The notes below the pieces were generated by a model. That model was given only the letters and a program-made list of their open reading frames with translations, had not been told where the DNA came from and ran no database searches. A program made the translations under genes and the position numbers. Shown here piece after piece: positions 44,226 to 57,300 of a DNA stretch of 64,000 nucleotides (position 1 is its first letter; the number at the start of each line of letters is the position of its first letter). The stretch comes from Closterium sp. NIES-65 (lineage: Eukaryota > Streptophyta > Zygnematophyceae > Desmidiales > Closteriaceae): assembly GCA_948144175.1 (NCBI GenBank), contig CANXME010002331.1:124001-188000 (forward strand). Reading direction: 5' to 3'.

Positions 44226-47200
44226 CTGTCGCAGCATCAGGGACGCCAGCATTCCTGCTAAAGGCTTTGTGGCTGGGCTGAGCTGCGCCATGAGCACCCA
44301 TTCACACAAAGCCCACCATCCCATATCCCCCATCGCCATCCCCCCTCCTCGTTCCTCACACGCACACCCATCTGTGGAAGCATCAGGGAGGCCAGCATTC
44401 CTGCCCGAGGCTTGGTGGCCGGGCTGAGCTGCGCCATGAGTGAGCACACAAACAAACATACAGCCCAGCCGTCCGCCCTTTTTCACCCACCTGTCGCAGC
44501 ATGAGCGAGGCCAGCATCCCTGCTAGAGGCTTGGTGGCGGGGCTGAGCTGCGCCATGAGTGAGCACACAAACAAACATACAGCCCAGCCGTCCCCCCTTT
44601 TTCACCCACCTGTTGCAGCATGAGGGACGCCAGCATTCCTGCTAGAGGCTTGGTGGCGGGGCTGAGCTGCGCCATGAGTGAGCACACAAACTTACAGCCC
44701 AGCCGTCCCCCCTTTTTCACCCACCTGTCGCAGCATGAGAGCGGCCAGCATCCCTGCTAGAGGCTTGGTGGCTGGGCTGAGTTGCACCATGAGTGAGCAC
44801 ACAAACTTACAGCCCAGCCGTCCCCCTTTTTTCACCCACCTGTCGTAGCATGAGCGAGGCCTGCATTGTTGCCAGAGGCTTGGTGGCGGGGCTGAGCTGC
44901 GCCATGAGTGAGCACACAAACTTACAGCCCAGCCGTCCCCCCTTTTTCACCCACCTGTCGTAGCATGAGCGAGGCCAGCATTGTTGCCAGAGGCTTGGTG
45001 GCGGGGCTGAGCTGCGCCATGAGTGAGCACACAAACTTACAGCCCAGCCGTCCCCCCTTTTTCACCCACCTGTCGTAGCATGAGCGAGGCCAGCATTGTT
45101 GCCAGAGGCTTGGTGGCGGGGCTGAGCTGCGCCATGAGTGAGCACACAAACTTACAGCCCAGCCGTCCCCCCTTTTTTACCCACCTGTCACAGCATGAGC
45201 GAGGCCAGCATTCCCGCCAGAGGCTTGGTGGCGGGGCTGAGCTGCGCCATGAGTGAGCACACAAACTTACAGCCCAGCCGTCTCCCCTTTTTCACCCACC
45301 TGTCGTAGCATGAGCGAGGCCAGCATTGTTGCCAGAGGCTTGGTGGCGGGGCTGAGCTGCGCCATGAGTGAGCACACAAACTTACAGCCCAGCCGTCCCC
45401 CCTTTTTCACCCACCTGTCGTAGCATGAGCGAGGCCAGCATTGTTGCCAGAGGCTTGGTGGCGGGGCTGAGCTGCGCCATGAGTGAGCACACAAACTTAC
45501 AGCCCAGCCGTCCCCCCTTTTTCACCCACCTGTCGTAGCATGAGCGAGGCCAGCATTGTTGCCAGAGGCTTGGTGGCGGGGCTGAGCTGCGCCATGAGTG
45601 AGCACACAAACTTATAGCCCAGCCGTCCCCCCTTTTTCACCCACCTGTCGTAGCATGAGCGAGGCCAGCATTGTTGCCAGAGGCTTGGTGGCGGGGCTGA
45701 GCTGCGCCATGAGTGAGCACACAAACTTATAGCCCAGCCGTCCCCCCTTTTTCACCCACCTGTCGCAGCATGAGCGAGGCCAGCATTCCCGCCAGAGGCT
45801 TGGTGGCGGGGCTGAGCTGCGCCATGAGTGAGCACACAAACTTACAGCCCAGCCGTCCCCCCTTTTTCACCCACCTGTCGCAGCATGAGAGCGGCCAGCA
45901 TCCCTGCTAGAGGCTTGGTGGCTGGGCTGAGCTGCGCCATGAGTGAGCACACAAACTTACAGCCCAGCCGTCCCCCTTTTTTCACCCACCTGTCGCGGCA
46001 TGAGCGAGGCCAGCATTCCCGCCAGAGGCTTGGTGGCGGGGCTGAGCTGCGCCATGAGTGAGCACACAAACTTACAGCCCAGCCGTCCCCCTTTTTTCAC
46101 CCACCTGTCGCGGCATGAGCGAGGCCAGCATTCCCGCCAGAGGCTTGGTGGCGGGGCTGAGCTGCGCCATGAGTGAGCACACAAACTTACACCCCAGCCG
46201 TCCCCCCTTTTTCACCCACCTGTCGCAGCATGAGCGAGGCCTGCATTCTTGCCAGAGGCTTGGTGGCGGGGCTGAGCTGCGCCATAAGTGAGCACACAAA
46301 CTTACAGCCCAGCCGTCCCCCCTTTTTCACCCACCTGTCGCAGCATGAGCGAGGCCAGCATTCCCGCTAGAGGCTTGGTGGCGGGGCTGAGCTGCGCCAT
46401 GAGTGAGCACACAAACTTATAGCCCAGCCGTCCCCCCTTTTTCACCCACCTGTCACAGCATGAGCGAGGCCAGCATTCCCGCCAGAGGCTTGGTGGCGGG
46501 GCTGAGCTGCGCCATGAGTAAGCACACAAACTTACAGCCCAGCCGTCCCCCCTTTTTCACCCACCTATCACAGCATGAGCGAGGCCAGCATTCCCGCCAG
46601 AGGCTTGGTGGCGGGGCTGAGTTGCGCCATGAGTGAGCACACAAACTTACAGCCCAGCCGTCCCCCCTTTTTCACCCACCTGTCGTAGCATGAGCGAGGC
46701 CAGCATTGTTGCCAGAGGCTTGGTGGCGGGGCTGAGCTGCGCCATGAGTGAGCACACAAACTTACAGCCCAGCCGTCCCCCCTTTTTCACCCACCTGTCG
46801 TAGCATGAGCGAGGCCAGCATTGTTGCCAGAGGCTTGGTGGCGGGGCTGAGCTGCGCCATGAGTGAGCACACAAACTTATAGCCCAGCCGTCCCCCCTTT
46901 TTCACCCACCTGTCGTAGCATGAGCGAGGCCAGCATTGTTGCCAGAGGCTTGGTGGCGGGGCTGAGCTGCGCCATGAGTGAGCACACAAACTTATAGCCC
47001 AGCCGTCCCCCCTTTTTCACCCACCTGTCGCAGCATGAGCGAGGCCAGCATTCCCGCCAGAGGCTTGGTGGCGGGGCTGAGCTGCGCCATGAGTGAGCAC
47101 ACAAACTTACAGCCCAGCCGTCCCCCCTTTTTCACCCACCTGTCGCAGCATGAGAGCGGCCAGCATCCCTGCTAGAGGCTTGGTGGCTGGGCTGAGCTGC

Positions 47201-48480
47201 GCCATGAGTGAGCACACAAACTTACAGCCCAGCCGTCCCCCTTTTTTCACCCACCTGTCGCAGCATGAGCGAGGCCAGCATTCCCGCCAGAGGCTTGGTG
47301 GCGGGGCTGAGCTGCGCCATGAGTGAGCACACAAACTTACAGCCCAGCCGTCCCCCCTTTTTCACCCACCTGTCACAGCATGAGCGAGGCCAGCATTCCC
47401 GCCAGAGGCTTGGTGGCGGGGCTGAGCTGCGCCATAAGTGAGCACACAAACTTACAGCCCAGCCGTCCCCCCTTTTTCACCCACCTGTCGCAGCATGAGC
47501 GAGGCCAGCATTCCCGCTAGAGGCTTGGTGGCGGGGCTGAGCTGCGCCATGAGTGAGCACACAAACTTACAGCCCAGCCGTCCCCCCTTTTTCACCCACC
47601 TGTCGCAGCATGAGCGAGGCCTGCATTCTTGCCAGAGGCTTGGTGGCGGGGCTGAGCTGCGCCATGAGTGAGCACACAAACTTACAGCCCAGCCGTCCCC
47701 CCTTTTTCACCCACCTGTCGTAGCATGAGCGAGGCCTGCATTGTTGCCAGAGGCTTGGTGGCGGGGCTGAGCTGCGCCATGAGTGAGCACACAAACTTAC
47801 AGCCCAGCCGTCCCCCCTTTTTCACCCACCTGTCGTAGCATGAGCGAGGCCAGCATTGTTGCCAGAGGCTTGGCGGCGGGGCTGAGCTGCGCCATGAGTG
47901 AGCACACAAACTTACAGCCCAGCCGTCCCCCCTTTTTCACCCACCTGTCGTAGCATGAGTGAGGCCAGCATTGTTGCCAGAGGCTTGGCGGCGGGGCTGA
48001 GCTGCACCATGAGTGAGCACACAAACTTACAGCCCAGCCGTCCCCCCTTTTTCACCCACCTGTCACAGCATGAGCGAGGCCAGCATTCCCGCCAGAGGCT
48101 TGGTGGCGGGGCTGAGCTGCGCCATGAGTGAGCACACAAACTTACAGCCCAGCCGTCTCCCCTTTTTTACCCACCTGTCGTAGCATGAGCGAGGCAAGCA
48201 TTGTTGCCAGAGGCTTGGTGGCGGGGCGGAGCTGCGCCATGAGTGAGCACACAAACTTACAGCCCAGCCGTCTCCCCTTTTTTCACCCACCTGTCGTAGC
48301 ATGAGCGAGGCCAGCATTGTTGCCACAGGCTTGGTGGCGGGGCTGAGCTGCGCCATGAGTGAGCACACAAACTTACAGCCCAGCCGTCCCCCCTTTTTCA
48401 CCCACCTGTCGTAGCATGAGCGAGGCCAGCATTGTTGCCAGAGGCTTGGTGGCGGGGCTGAGCTGCGCCATGAGCACGAG
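44226..48480 (-). repeat. 115-bp tandem array, unit D (about 37 copies)
   Basis: Carries the same 11-monomer higher-order repeat as unit C: identical variant patterns start at about 45497 and 46762, 1,265 bp apart. Unit A has this block once. Confidence 0.97.
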
Positions 48481-48750
48481 ATTCTGAGCCGATGGCATGG
48501 CGGTTTGGATCTGAGGGCAGAGGGGGGAGAGGAGAGGGGACAAAAGGGTGTAGGGTTTCTGATTTAAGGTAGAAAATGAATTGCGCCATGAGCACGAGGT
48601 TCTGTACCGATGGCATGGCGGTTTGGATCTGAGGGCAGAGGGGGGAGAGGAGAGGGGACAAAAGGGTGTAGGGTTTCTGATTTAAGGTAGAAAATGAATT
48701 GCGCCATGAGCACGAGGTTCTGTACCGATGGCATGGCGGTTTGGATCTGA
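48470..48750 (-). repeat. 118-bp tandem repeats, unit D (3 copies)
   Basis: Same number as unit A, against five in B, C and E. Confidence 0.9.
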
Positions 48751-48971
48751 TGGGAGAGGGGAAAGGAGGAGAGACGAGGAGAGGAGAGACACATAAATGA
48801 GATTCGATGCTGGTCTCATTCGCATAAATGACAGCGTGAATTCGGTGCTGTTTGGATCCAAGGGGCTCACACATGGGAGGAGAATACACAGAGACAGAAA
48901 TGATATATCGCCACGATAGGAGATGACAAGGAGATGAGAGCAGTACTAGGCGAGAAGTCGAAAGGGCGGGG

Positions 48972-49310
48972 AAGGAAGCGCTACACTGACCATGAGGGTG
49001 ATAGCAAAAGCCACGTGTAGATAGGAAAAGCCACGTTTCAAAAGGAAGGAAGCGCTACACTGACCATGAGGGTGATAGCAAAAACAGGGCTTTGTGGTGG
49101 TCGAGGGAACGGAAAGAGGGGGGGGAAGCACTGACCATGAGGGTGATAGCACAGATGGGGTCTTGGGGAATCAGCCTGGCTTTGTACAATGCCTGAGAAG
49201 CAAAGGGGAGGGGGGAAAGGGGAGGGCGAGTAGGGGGTGACGACGCTTGAATCGACTCAAAAGGCACAGATGGGGTCTTGTGGGGTCTTTGTGTATACGC
49301 CACAGCCCAA
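48972..49310 (-). repeat. Partial copies of transporter exon a, unit D
   Basis: Full exon a at 49136-49192, with two 3'-edge copies near 48987 and 49060 and an internal fragment near 49264-49282. Confidence 0.7.
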
Positions 49311-49344
49311 CCCAATAGCAATACACCCAAGCCTCCCCCTCTCT

Positions 49345-49715
49345 TGCATCTTTCCCCTCCTTCCCCTGCAGTACGCCATTACCATGCTCCCAATCACAGT
49401 GTGAATCACAGCCTTCCTACAGCAACCCACAAGCCTTATTAACATACTCCCATCTCCCTCGCTTTCAACCCTCTCCCTCTCTTGCATCCCTCCCCTATCC
49501 TCCGTCCCCTGCAGTACGCCATATCCATGCTCCCAATCACTGTGTGGATCACAGTCTTCCTACTGCAACCCACATGCTGTTCAACCCCACCCTCCCCCCA
49601 TGCCTCCCTCTCCCCCGCTACACCTCCCCTCCGTCCCCTGCAGTACGCCATATCCATGCTCCCAATCACAGTGTGGATCACAGTCTTCCTCTCACGCCTC
49701 AACATGGCCATATGA
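49345..49715 (+). pseudogene. Inverted last-exon cluster, unit D (intact copy 49644-49715)
   Basis: Three plus-strand copies. The middle one shares the CACTGTGTGG substitution with unit A. Confidence 0.75.
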
Positions 49716-50273
49716 AAGCGGCAGCATAACCGCCTCAAGGCACGAGGGCAGGCACGAGCACTTCTCAGGTGTCTGCCTCCACACGTGTCTTCCTCTCACA
49801 CCTGCACATCACTACTTTGAGACGTCTCAAGGTCACTATTGAGTCGACTCCAAAGTCACAAGCACTTCTCAGGTGTCTGCCTCCACGCGTGTCTTCCTCT
49901 CATACCTGCACATCAGTACCACCTTGAGACGTCTCAAGGTAGACGGGGTGACTCTCAAGCCGTCTGGGTTGCACAAGGAGGTTCTTTCGCGTGTGATGAG
50001 GCGATTTTCGAGTCGACTCAAAAATCGCCTCCCAAGCCGTCTGGGTAGCACAAGGAGGTTCTTTCTTTCTCTGTTGCCTCAACATGACCAAACGAAGGCG
50101 TCAGTATACCCAACTGGGGACAAGAGAGCACGAGCGTTCTTCGAGAGCTTCAAAATCAAAAGCCGCCTCCGCTCACGCTTCAACATGGCCATCTGGAGAC
50201 GCGGCACGTCAACACTTGATGGAGGAGCGTTATTTATGTGAGAGTGACACAACAGCATACACGCGTACATGAT
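49716..50273. repeat. Palindrome-rich tail of unit D
   Basis: Nearly identical to unit A; the long palindrome retains only one mismatched pair (about 49998-50031). Confidence 0.7.
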
Positions 50274-51143
50274 GCGCTTTCCATGCCTCAGCTTCGTTGT
50301 TCGAAGCATACTGGTTACGTGTAGCTTCAAATAAGATAGTTAGCTGTTCAGAGTGTAAAAATAAGCAGGAAATCTCATTACACTTCCATAGCTCCTCTAG
50401 TTGCACAACCTTAGCAGAGAACACACTACCAGACCAGACCACAATACCATGTTGCTCGCTGCAGCAGCAGCGACTGGAGCAGAACTGGAAGGGGAAGCAG
50501 AACCTGAAATTCTGAAGGACACTCAATAGCAGCCATTCAGCAACACCTTATTCAATAACAAATCCTTGGATGTCTCAACTTTACAACATATTCTCTCAAC
50601 ATCATTCACTCAGTATATTATGTATATTATAGACATAAGCGAATAGGTATACACTAGCTTAGACTTTGTGGACTCGCACCCGCTGACTACAATTTCAACT
50701 GCAATCCTCATGTGTTTTCTGCTGTGCGCTGACCCAACCAGACACAGCTCCAAACCAGTCGAAGAATTTCAACACCAGGCCCTTCCTCACCAGACCAGTC
50801 ACAGTACCGGGCCGCTAAGCTCTCACCGCCAAGCCCCAAACCAAACAATACGAGCCAAACCAGACAAAGGGAACACAACCATACCATACCATACCAGACC
50901 TCATGTCTCACGATTCGCGACTGGCTCCACCAACTTGACGAGTCTCCTCGCGTCTCGGGAATTATATTTCGTCAGTCAACGCCCGACTCGACTCGAGGAT
51001 GGATTGTGAGAAAGCTGTTGCCTATAAGTTGCTCCCTCAGTTCAACCTCTTGCCATCTCAAACTTTCTGCTCTGCTTTCTCCCATCCATCCAACGTCTAT
51101 CGATCTCGCCTCAATACCAATTCACTTCACGATTCCGAAAGCC
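50274..51143. promoter_or_regulatory. Upstream flank, unit E
   Basis: Nearly identical to the unit B flank. No gene is seen. Confidence 0.4.
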
Positions 51144-52226
51144 ATGGCAGCCAGGGGATATATTTTCGTATGCATTGCGCTCCTCCTTGCGACTTCCGCG
51201 GCCGCGCAGCGTGGACCGCCTGGCGGAGGCCCTCCCGGAGGCCAGCAGTCCGGAGGGGCGCGCGGAGGACCTGGCGGACCCGGGTCTGGCGGGCCTGGCG
51301 GGCCTGGTGGGCCTGCTGGTCCGCGCGGTCCTCCGTTCAACTTGACGGTCGTCGGAAATCTGACGGCGGACGTCGGCGCGCGATTGGCCAATTGCTCCGC
51401 AGACGAAACCTTTCTCAACGGCCGCTTTCACCTCGCCATCTTTAAGTGAGCTTCGATGTTACCGTAACCCTAACTTTCGCGGGCCTCCTTTCGTCGGATT
51501 TTCTCGTTCATTTAGCTTCAGCGTCGCAAATTCTTCTCCTCTTGGTTGCAGATATTACAATTTCGATGCGCTTCGTGAAACTGATTCGTTCTTCTGTTCC
51601 CTTCCCCCTCCGCCAGGAACGCGAGCGGCAACTACAACCTGGCGGTCGACGCGCTGCTCGTGGGCGCCACGGGTGGGCCGCCCGACTCCCTCGCGATCGT
51701 GAAGGGCGCCGTCTGCGACTCTTCCGCCTCCGCCGCCGCGATCCTCGCGATTCCGCTGGCGGAGTCCGACTGGCAGCAGCGCGAAGGCTGGTGGCTGCTG
51801 CACGCGGAGGCGCGGCTCGACGCGTTTCTCGAGAACGCGGACGCCGCCACCGTCGAAGCGCTCCTCGCGCTCCTCCCTAACGCGACGCTCCCGGCGGCGC
51901 GCGGCGGCGGCGGACGTGGAGGGAGCTCGGGCGGCACGCGGAGCGGGCAGGGCAGCAGGCGCATGGGGAGGGAGCTGCTGATGCGCGCAGCGGGGCGCGT
52001 CACCGGCGCCAGGCAGGGGGGGAAGCAGCAGGGGGCGCCACGGCAGCCGCCTGCAGGTGGTTCCTCAGGTGGATACCCAGGCGCTGGGGGCGCGGGGGGG
52101 ATGATGGGGGGTGGCGGGGTGAACGCGACTGTGAGTGGGTATGCCGTGCTGGCCACTGCCACTGCGGGGGGTGTGGCGTGGGGCGGCCAGCTCATGGGCG
52201 TCAAACTGCCCTCCGCCGCTGCCTGA
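51144..52226 (+). CDS. Secreted Gly/Pro-rich protein (51144-51445, 51617-52226)
   Basis: Intact 303-residue copy with D92N (shared with unit B) and Q237K (unique). It lacks the 2-bp insertion that truncates unit B, so the lesion in B arose after the B and E gene types diverged from A and D. The sequence before the last codons reads GACTGTGAGTGGG here and in B, against GACTGTAAGTGGG in A, C and D; both resemble a splice donor inside the CDS. Confidence 0.75.
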
Positions 52227-52540
52227 TGTGATGGCGGTGCTGCTGGCGGCTTTGCGCTGCCACTTGGGGGGGGGGGGGGAGGGAGGGGGAGAGGGGGGGA
52301 GGGGGGGGGGAGGGGGGGTGTGGCGTGGGGCAGCCAGCTCATGGGCGTCAAACTGCCCTCCGCCGCTGCCTGATGCGTTGCTGCTGCCGTCGCTGCTGCT
52401 GCTGCTGCTGCTGCCGTCGCTGCTGCTGCCGTTGCCGCTGCTGCTGCCGTCGCTGCTGCTGCCGTTGCCGCTGCTGCTGCCGTCCCTGCCGCCGCTGCTG
52501 CTGCCGTCCCCGCCGCCGCTGCCACGGCTGTTGCTGCTGA
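52227..52540. repeat. Poly-G, duplicated CDS tail and CTG/CCG region, unit E
   Basis: G-run at about 52267-52317. The CTG/CCG run is the shortest, with one further CTG lost near 52519. Confidence 0.85.
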
Positions 52541-53277
52541 TGGTGGCGGTGTTCCATTGTGGTTCCGTTCCTTGCTGGGGATGGAGTAGCAGATCCCAAT
52601 TCAGGGTTCTTTTAGCTTGGAGTTTTGTTATGGGGTGTTTTTGTTAGGAATGAGCATCAGGGGCAGGAATGCTGGCAAGACACCAGGCTAGATTTCACCA
52701 GCTGACTTGCCAGTCTTCCTGCCGTTGCCTTTGCTTACCGTATTATATCTGCGTAATGTAATATTGCTTTGAACATGTTCTTTCAGGAGTAACCGTGTGG
52801 TGTGTTTGTATTAGGAGGAATGAGCATCCAAGGCAGGAATGCTGGGAAGGTACTGGGTTTGTTTCCACCAGCTGACGTGCCTATCTTCCTGCCTTTGCCT
52901 TTGCTCATTTGTCCACAGATTTACCTTCTCCTTTTAAAGATGCTCATGTGTTCAGATCATGTGTTCAGTAGTCTACACTGTTTAGCACTGTACACATTCG
53001 CACAATGCTGAAATCTGTGAGCCTGGTTCTACCCAATGCTGATTAAGAATCTCGTCAATACCATGCGCTTCACACACCAAGGGATGCGAAGGTAATATGT
53101 AGCTATTTTATTACCAATGTTCCATCTTGAAAATAATATAATATGAATAATTATCTCCCTTTTTTCTCATCTTGTAAATTGTGTACGAGAGGCCTCTTTT
53201 GTGATGCTTGCTCACAGGAGTGTACCCCGAGGCTGGATGTTTCGTGATTCTCCATCATGTTTGCACTTCTCGTGTCT
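52541..53277. other. Intergenic 3' flank, unit E
   Basis: Equivalent to 2289-3023 and closest to unit B. No gene is seen. Confidence 0.6.
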
Positions 53278-54305
53278 TCATATGGCCATGTTGAGTCGCG
53301 AGAGGAAGACCGTGATCCACACTGTGATTGGGAGCATGGCAATGGCGTACTGCAGGGGATGGAGGGGAGGGATGCAAGAGAGGGGAGGGGGGGGGGGGGG
53401 GGGGGGGGGTGGATTTTGATATAGCATGTGGGTTGCCCTGGGAAGACCGTGATCCACACTGTGATTGGGAGCATGGCAATGGCGTACTGCAGGGGGAAGG
53501 GTTGCAAGAGAGGGGGAGAGGGAGGGGAGGTGGGGAGTTTTGCAAGAGAGGAGGAGAGGGAGGGGAGATGGGGGGTTTTGCAAGAGAGGGGGAGAGGTGG
53601 AAGTTAGGTGGAGGAGACTGTGATTCACACTGTGATGGGGAGCATAGCAATGGCATACTGCAGGGGAAGGAGGGGAGAGGTAGTGGGGGAGTAGAGGTTT
53701 GGGAGGCTTGAGAGTTGCAGTAGGAAGACTGTGATCCACACTGTGATTACAGTGGAAATGGCAATGGCACACTGCAGGGGAAGGAGGGGAGGGATGCAAA
53801 AGAGGGGGAGAGGTGGAAGTTAGGTGGAGGAGATTGTGATCCACACTGTGATGGGGAGCATGGAAATGGCGTACTGCAGGGGACATGTGGATGGGGTGGA
53901 TGGGGAGGATAGAGAGAGGGGGAGGGGGAGGGATGGGGGTTTGAAAGGCACGTGGGTTGCTGTAGGAAGACTGTGATTCACACTGTGATTGGGAGCATGG
54001 ATATCACATCCTGCTGGGGAAGGAGGGCGGGGGAGATGGGGAGGATAGTGGGGGGGAGGGAGAGTAGAGGTTTGGGAGGCATGAGAGATGCCGTAGGGAG
54101 ACCGTGATCCACACTGTGATTGGGAGCATGGCAATGGCGTACTGCAGGGTACGGAGGGGAGGGTTGCAAGAGAGGGCAGGGGTGGAATGGAAGCTAATGA
54201 GGCATGTGGATTGCACAGGGAGACTGTGGATCCACACTGTGATTGGGAGCATGGCAATGGCTTTTGAGGTGCCTCAAAAGTCATGGCAATGGCATACTGC
54301 AGGGG
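53278..54305 (-). repeat. Amplified last-exon cluster, unit E
   Basis: Same series as unit A with a shorter G-run (about 53386-53409). Confidence 0.85.
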
Positions 54306-54349
54306 ACGGAGGGGAGGGTTGCAAGAGAGCCCACCGTTCCACCACCCAC

Positions 54350-57300
54350 CTGTCGCAGCATCAGGGACGCCAGCATTCCTGCTAAAGGCTTTGTGGCTGG
54401 GCTGAGCTGCGCCATGAGCACCCATTCACACAAAGCCCACCATCCCATATCCCCCATCGCCATCCCCCCTCCTCGTTCCTCACACGCACACCCATCTGTG
54501 GAAGCATCAGGGAGGCCAGCATTCCTGCCCGAGGCTTGGTGGCCGGGCTGAGCTGCGCCATGAGTGAGCACACAAACAAACATACAGCCCAGCCGTCCGC
54601 CCTTTTTCACCCACCTGTCGCAGCATGAGCGAGGCCAGCATCCCTGCTAGAGGCTTGGTGGCGGGGCTGAGCTGCGCCATGAGTGAGCACACAAACAAAC
54701 ATACAGCCCAGCCGTCCCCCCTTTTTCACCCACCTGTTGCAGCATGAGGGACGCCAGCATTCCTGCTAGAGGCTTGGTGGCGGGGCTGAGCTGCGCCATG
54801 AGTGAGCACACAAACTTACAGCCCAGCCGTCCCCCCTTTTTCACCCACCTGTCGCAGCATGAGAGCGGCCAGCATCCCTGCTAGAGGCTTGGTGGCTGGG
54901 CTGAGTTGCACCATGAGTGAGCACACAAACTTACAGCCCAGCCGTCCCCCTTTTTTCACCCACCTGTCGTAGCATGAGCGAGGCCTGCATTGTTGCCAGA
55001 GGCTTGGTGGCGGGGCTGAGCTGCGCCATGAGTGAGCACACAAACTTACAGCCCAGCCGTCCCCCCTTTTTCACCCACCTGTCGTAGCATGAGCGAGGCC
55101 AGCATTGTTGCCAGAGGCTTGGTGGCGGGGCTGAGCTGCGCCATGAGTGAGCACACAAACTTACAGCCCAGCCGTCCCCCCTTTTTCACCCACCTGTCGT
55201 AGCATGAGCGAGGCCAGCATTGTTGCCAGAGGCTTGGTGGCGGGGCTGAGCTGCGCCATGAGTGAGCACACAAACTTACAGCCCAGCCGTCCCCCCTTTT
55301 TTACCCACCTGTCACAGCATGAGCGAGGCCAGCATTCCCGCCAGAGGCTTGGTGGCGGGGCTGAGCTGCGCCATGAGTGAGCACACAAACTTACAGCCCA
55401 GCCGTCTCCCCTTTTTCACCCACCTGTCGTAGCATGAGCGAGGCCAGCATTGTTGCCAGAGGCTTGGTGGCGGGGCTGAGCTGCGCCATGAGTGAGCACA
55501 CAAACTTACAGCCCAGCCGTCCCCCCTTTTTCACACACCTGTCACAGCATGAGCGAGGCCAGCATTCCCGCCAGAGGCTTGGTGGCGGGGCTGAGCTGTG
55601 CCATGAGTGAGCACACAAACTTACAGCCCAGCCGTCCCCCCTTTTTCACCCACCTGTCACAGCATGAGCGAGGCCAGCATTCCCGCCAGAGGCTTGGTGG
55701 CGGGGCTGAGCTGCGCCATGAGTGAGCACACAAACTTACAGCCCAGCCGTCCCCCCTTTTTCACCCACCTGTCGTAGCATGAGCGAGGCCAGCATTGTTG
55801 CCAGAGGCTTGGTGGCGGGGCTGAGCTGCGCCATGAGTGAGCACACAAACTTACAGCCCAGCCGTCCCCCCTTTTTCACCCACCTGTCGTAGCATGAGCG
55901 AGGCTTGCATTGTTGCCAGAGGCTTGGTGGCGGGGCTGAGCTGCGCCATGAGTGAGCACACAAACTTACAGCCCAGCCGTCCCCCCTTTTTCACCCACCT
56001 GTCACAGCATGAGCGAGGCCAGCATTCCCGCCAGAGGCTTGGTGGCGGGGCTGAGCTGCGCCATGAGTGAGCACACAAACTTACAGCCCAGCCGTCCCCC
56101 CTTTTTCACCCACCTGTCACAGCATGAGCGAGGCCAGCATTCCCGCCAGAGGCTTGGTGGCGGGGCTGAGCTGCGCCATGAGTGAGCACACAAACTTACA
56201 GCCCAGCCGTCCCCCCTTTTTCACCCACCTGTCGCAGCATGAGCGAGGCCAGCATCCCTGCTAGAGGCTTGGTGGCTGGGCTGAGTTGCGCCATGAGTGA
56301 GCACACAAACTTACAGCCCAGCCGTCCCCCTTTTTTCACCCACCTGTCGCAGCATGAGCGAGGCCAGCATTCCCGCCAGAGGCTTGGTGGCGGGGCTGAG
56401 CTGCGCCATGAGTGAGCACACAACTTACAGCCCAGCCGTCCCCCCTTTTTCACCCACCTGTCACAGCATGAGCGAGGCCAGCATTCCCGCCAGAGGCTTG
56501 GTGGCGGGGCTGAGCTGCGCCATGAGTGAGCACACAAACAAACATACAGCCCAGCCACCCCCCCTTTTTCACCCACCTGTCGCAGCATGAGCGGGGCCAG
56601 CATCCTTGCTAAAGGCTTGGTGGCGGGGCTGAGCTGCGCCATGAGTGAGCACACAAACATACAGCCCAGCCGTCCCCCCTTTTTCACCCACCTGTCACAG
56701 CATGAGCGAGGCCAGCATTCCCGCCAGAGGCTTGGTGGCTGGGCTGAGCTGCACCATGAGTGAGCACACAAACTTACAGCCCAGCCGTCCCCCCTTTTTC
56801 ACCCACCTGTCGCAGCATGAGCGAGGCCAGCATCCCTGCTAGAGGCTTGGTGGCGGGGCTGAGCTGCGCCATGAGTGAGCACACAAACTTACAGCCCAGC
56901 CGTTCCCCTTTTTTCACCCACCTGTCGCAGCATGAGCGAGGCCAGCATTCCCGCCAGAGGCTTTGTGGCGGGGCTGAGCTGCGCCATGAGTGAGCACACA
57001 AACTTACAGCCCAGCCGTCCCCCCTTTTTCACCCACCTGTCGCAGCATGAGCGAGGCCAGCATTGTTGCCACAGGCTTGGTGGCGGGGCTGAGCTGCGCC
57101 ATGAGTGAACACACAAACTTACAGCCCAGCCGTCCCCCCTTTTTCACCCACCTGTCGTAGCATGAGCGAGGCCAGCATTGTTGCCAGAGGCTTGATGGCG
57201 GGGCTGAGCTGCGCCATGAGTGAGCACACAAACTTACAGCCCAGCCGTCCCCCCTTTTTAACCCACCTGTCGTAGCATGAGCGAGGCCAGCATTGTTGCC

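Larger units (their letters stand above)
43146..49192 (-). pseudogene. 5'-truncated PILS-like transporter, unit D: exons 49192-49136, 48510-48406, 43217-43146
   Basis: Exon sequences and splice sites are intact in this copy, including the exon b donor that is mutated in the otherwise similar unit A. The intron between exons b and c is about 5.2 kb, filled by the array and the last-exon cluster. Upstream exons are absent. Confidence 0.7.
40124..50273. repeat. Macro-repeat unit D (10,150 bp)
   Basis: Fourth copy; about 37 monomers and three 118-bp repeats. The tail and the last part of the array match unit A. The start of the array matches unit E (GCTAAAGGCTTTGTGG near 44258 and 54382). Confidence 0.95.
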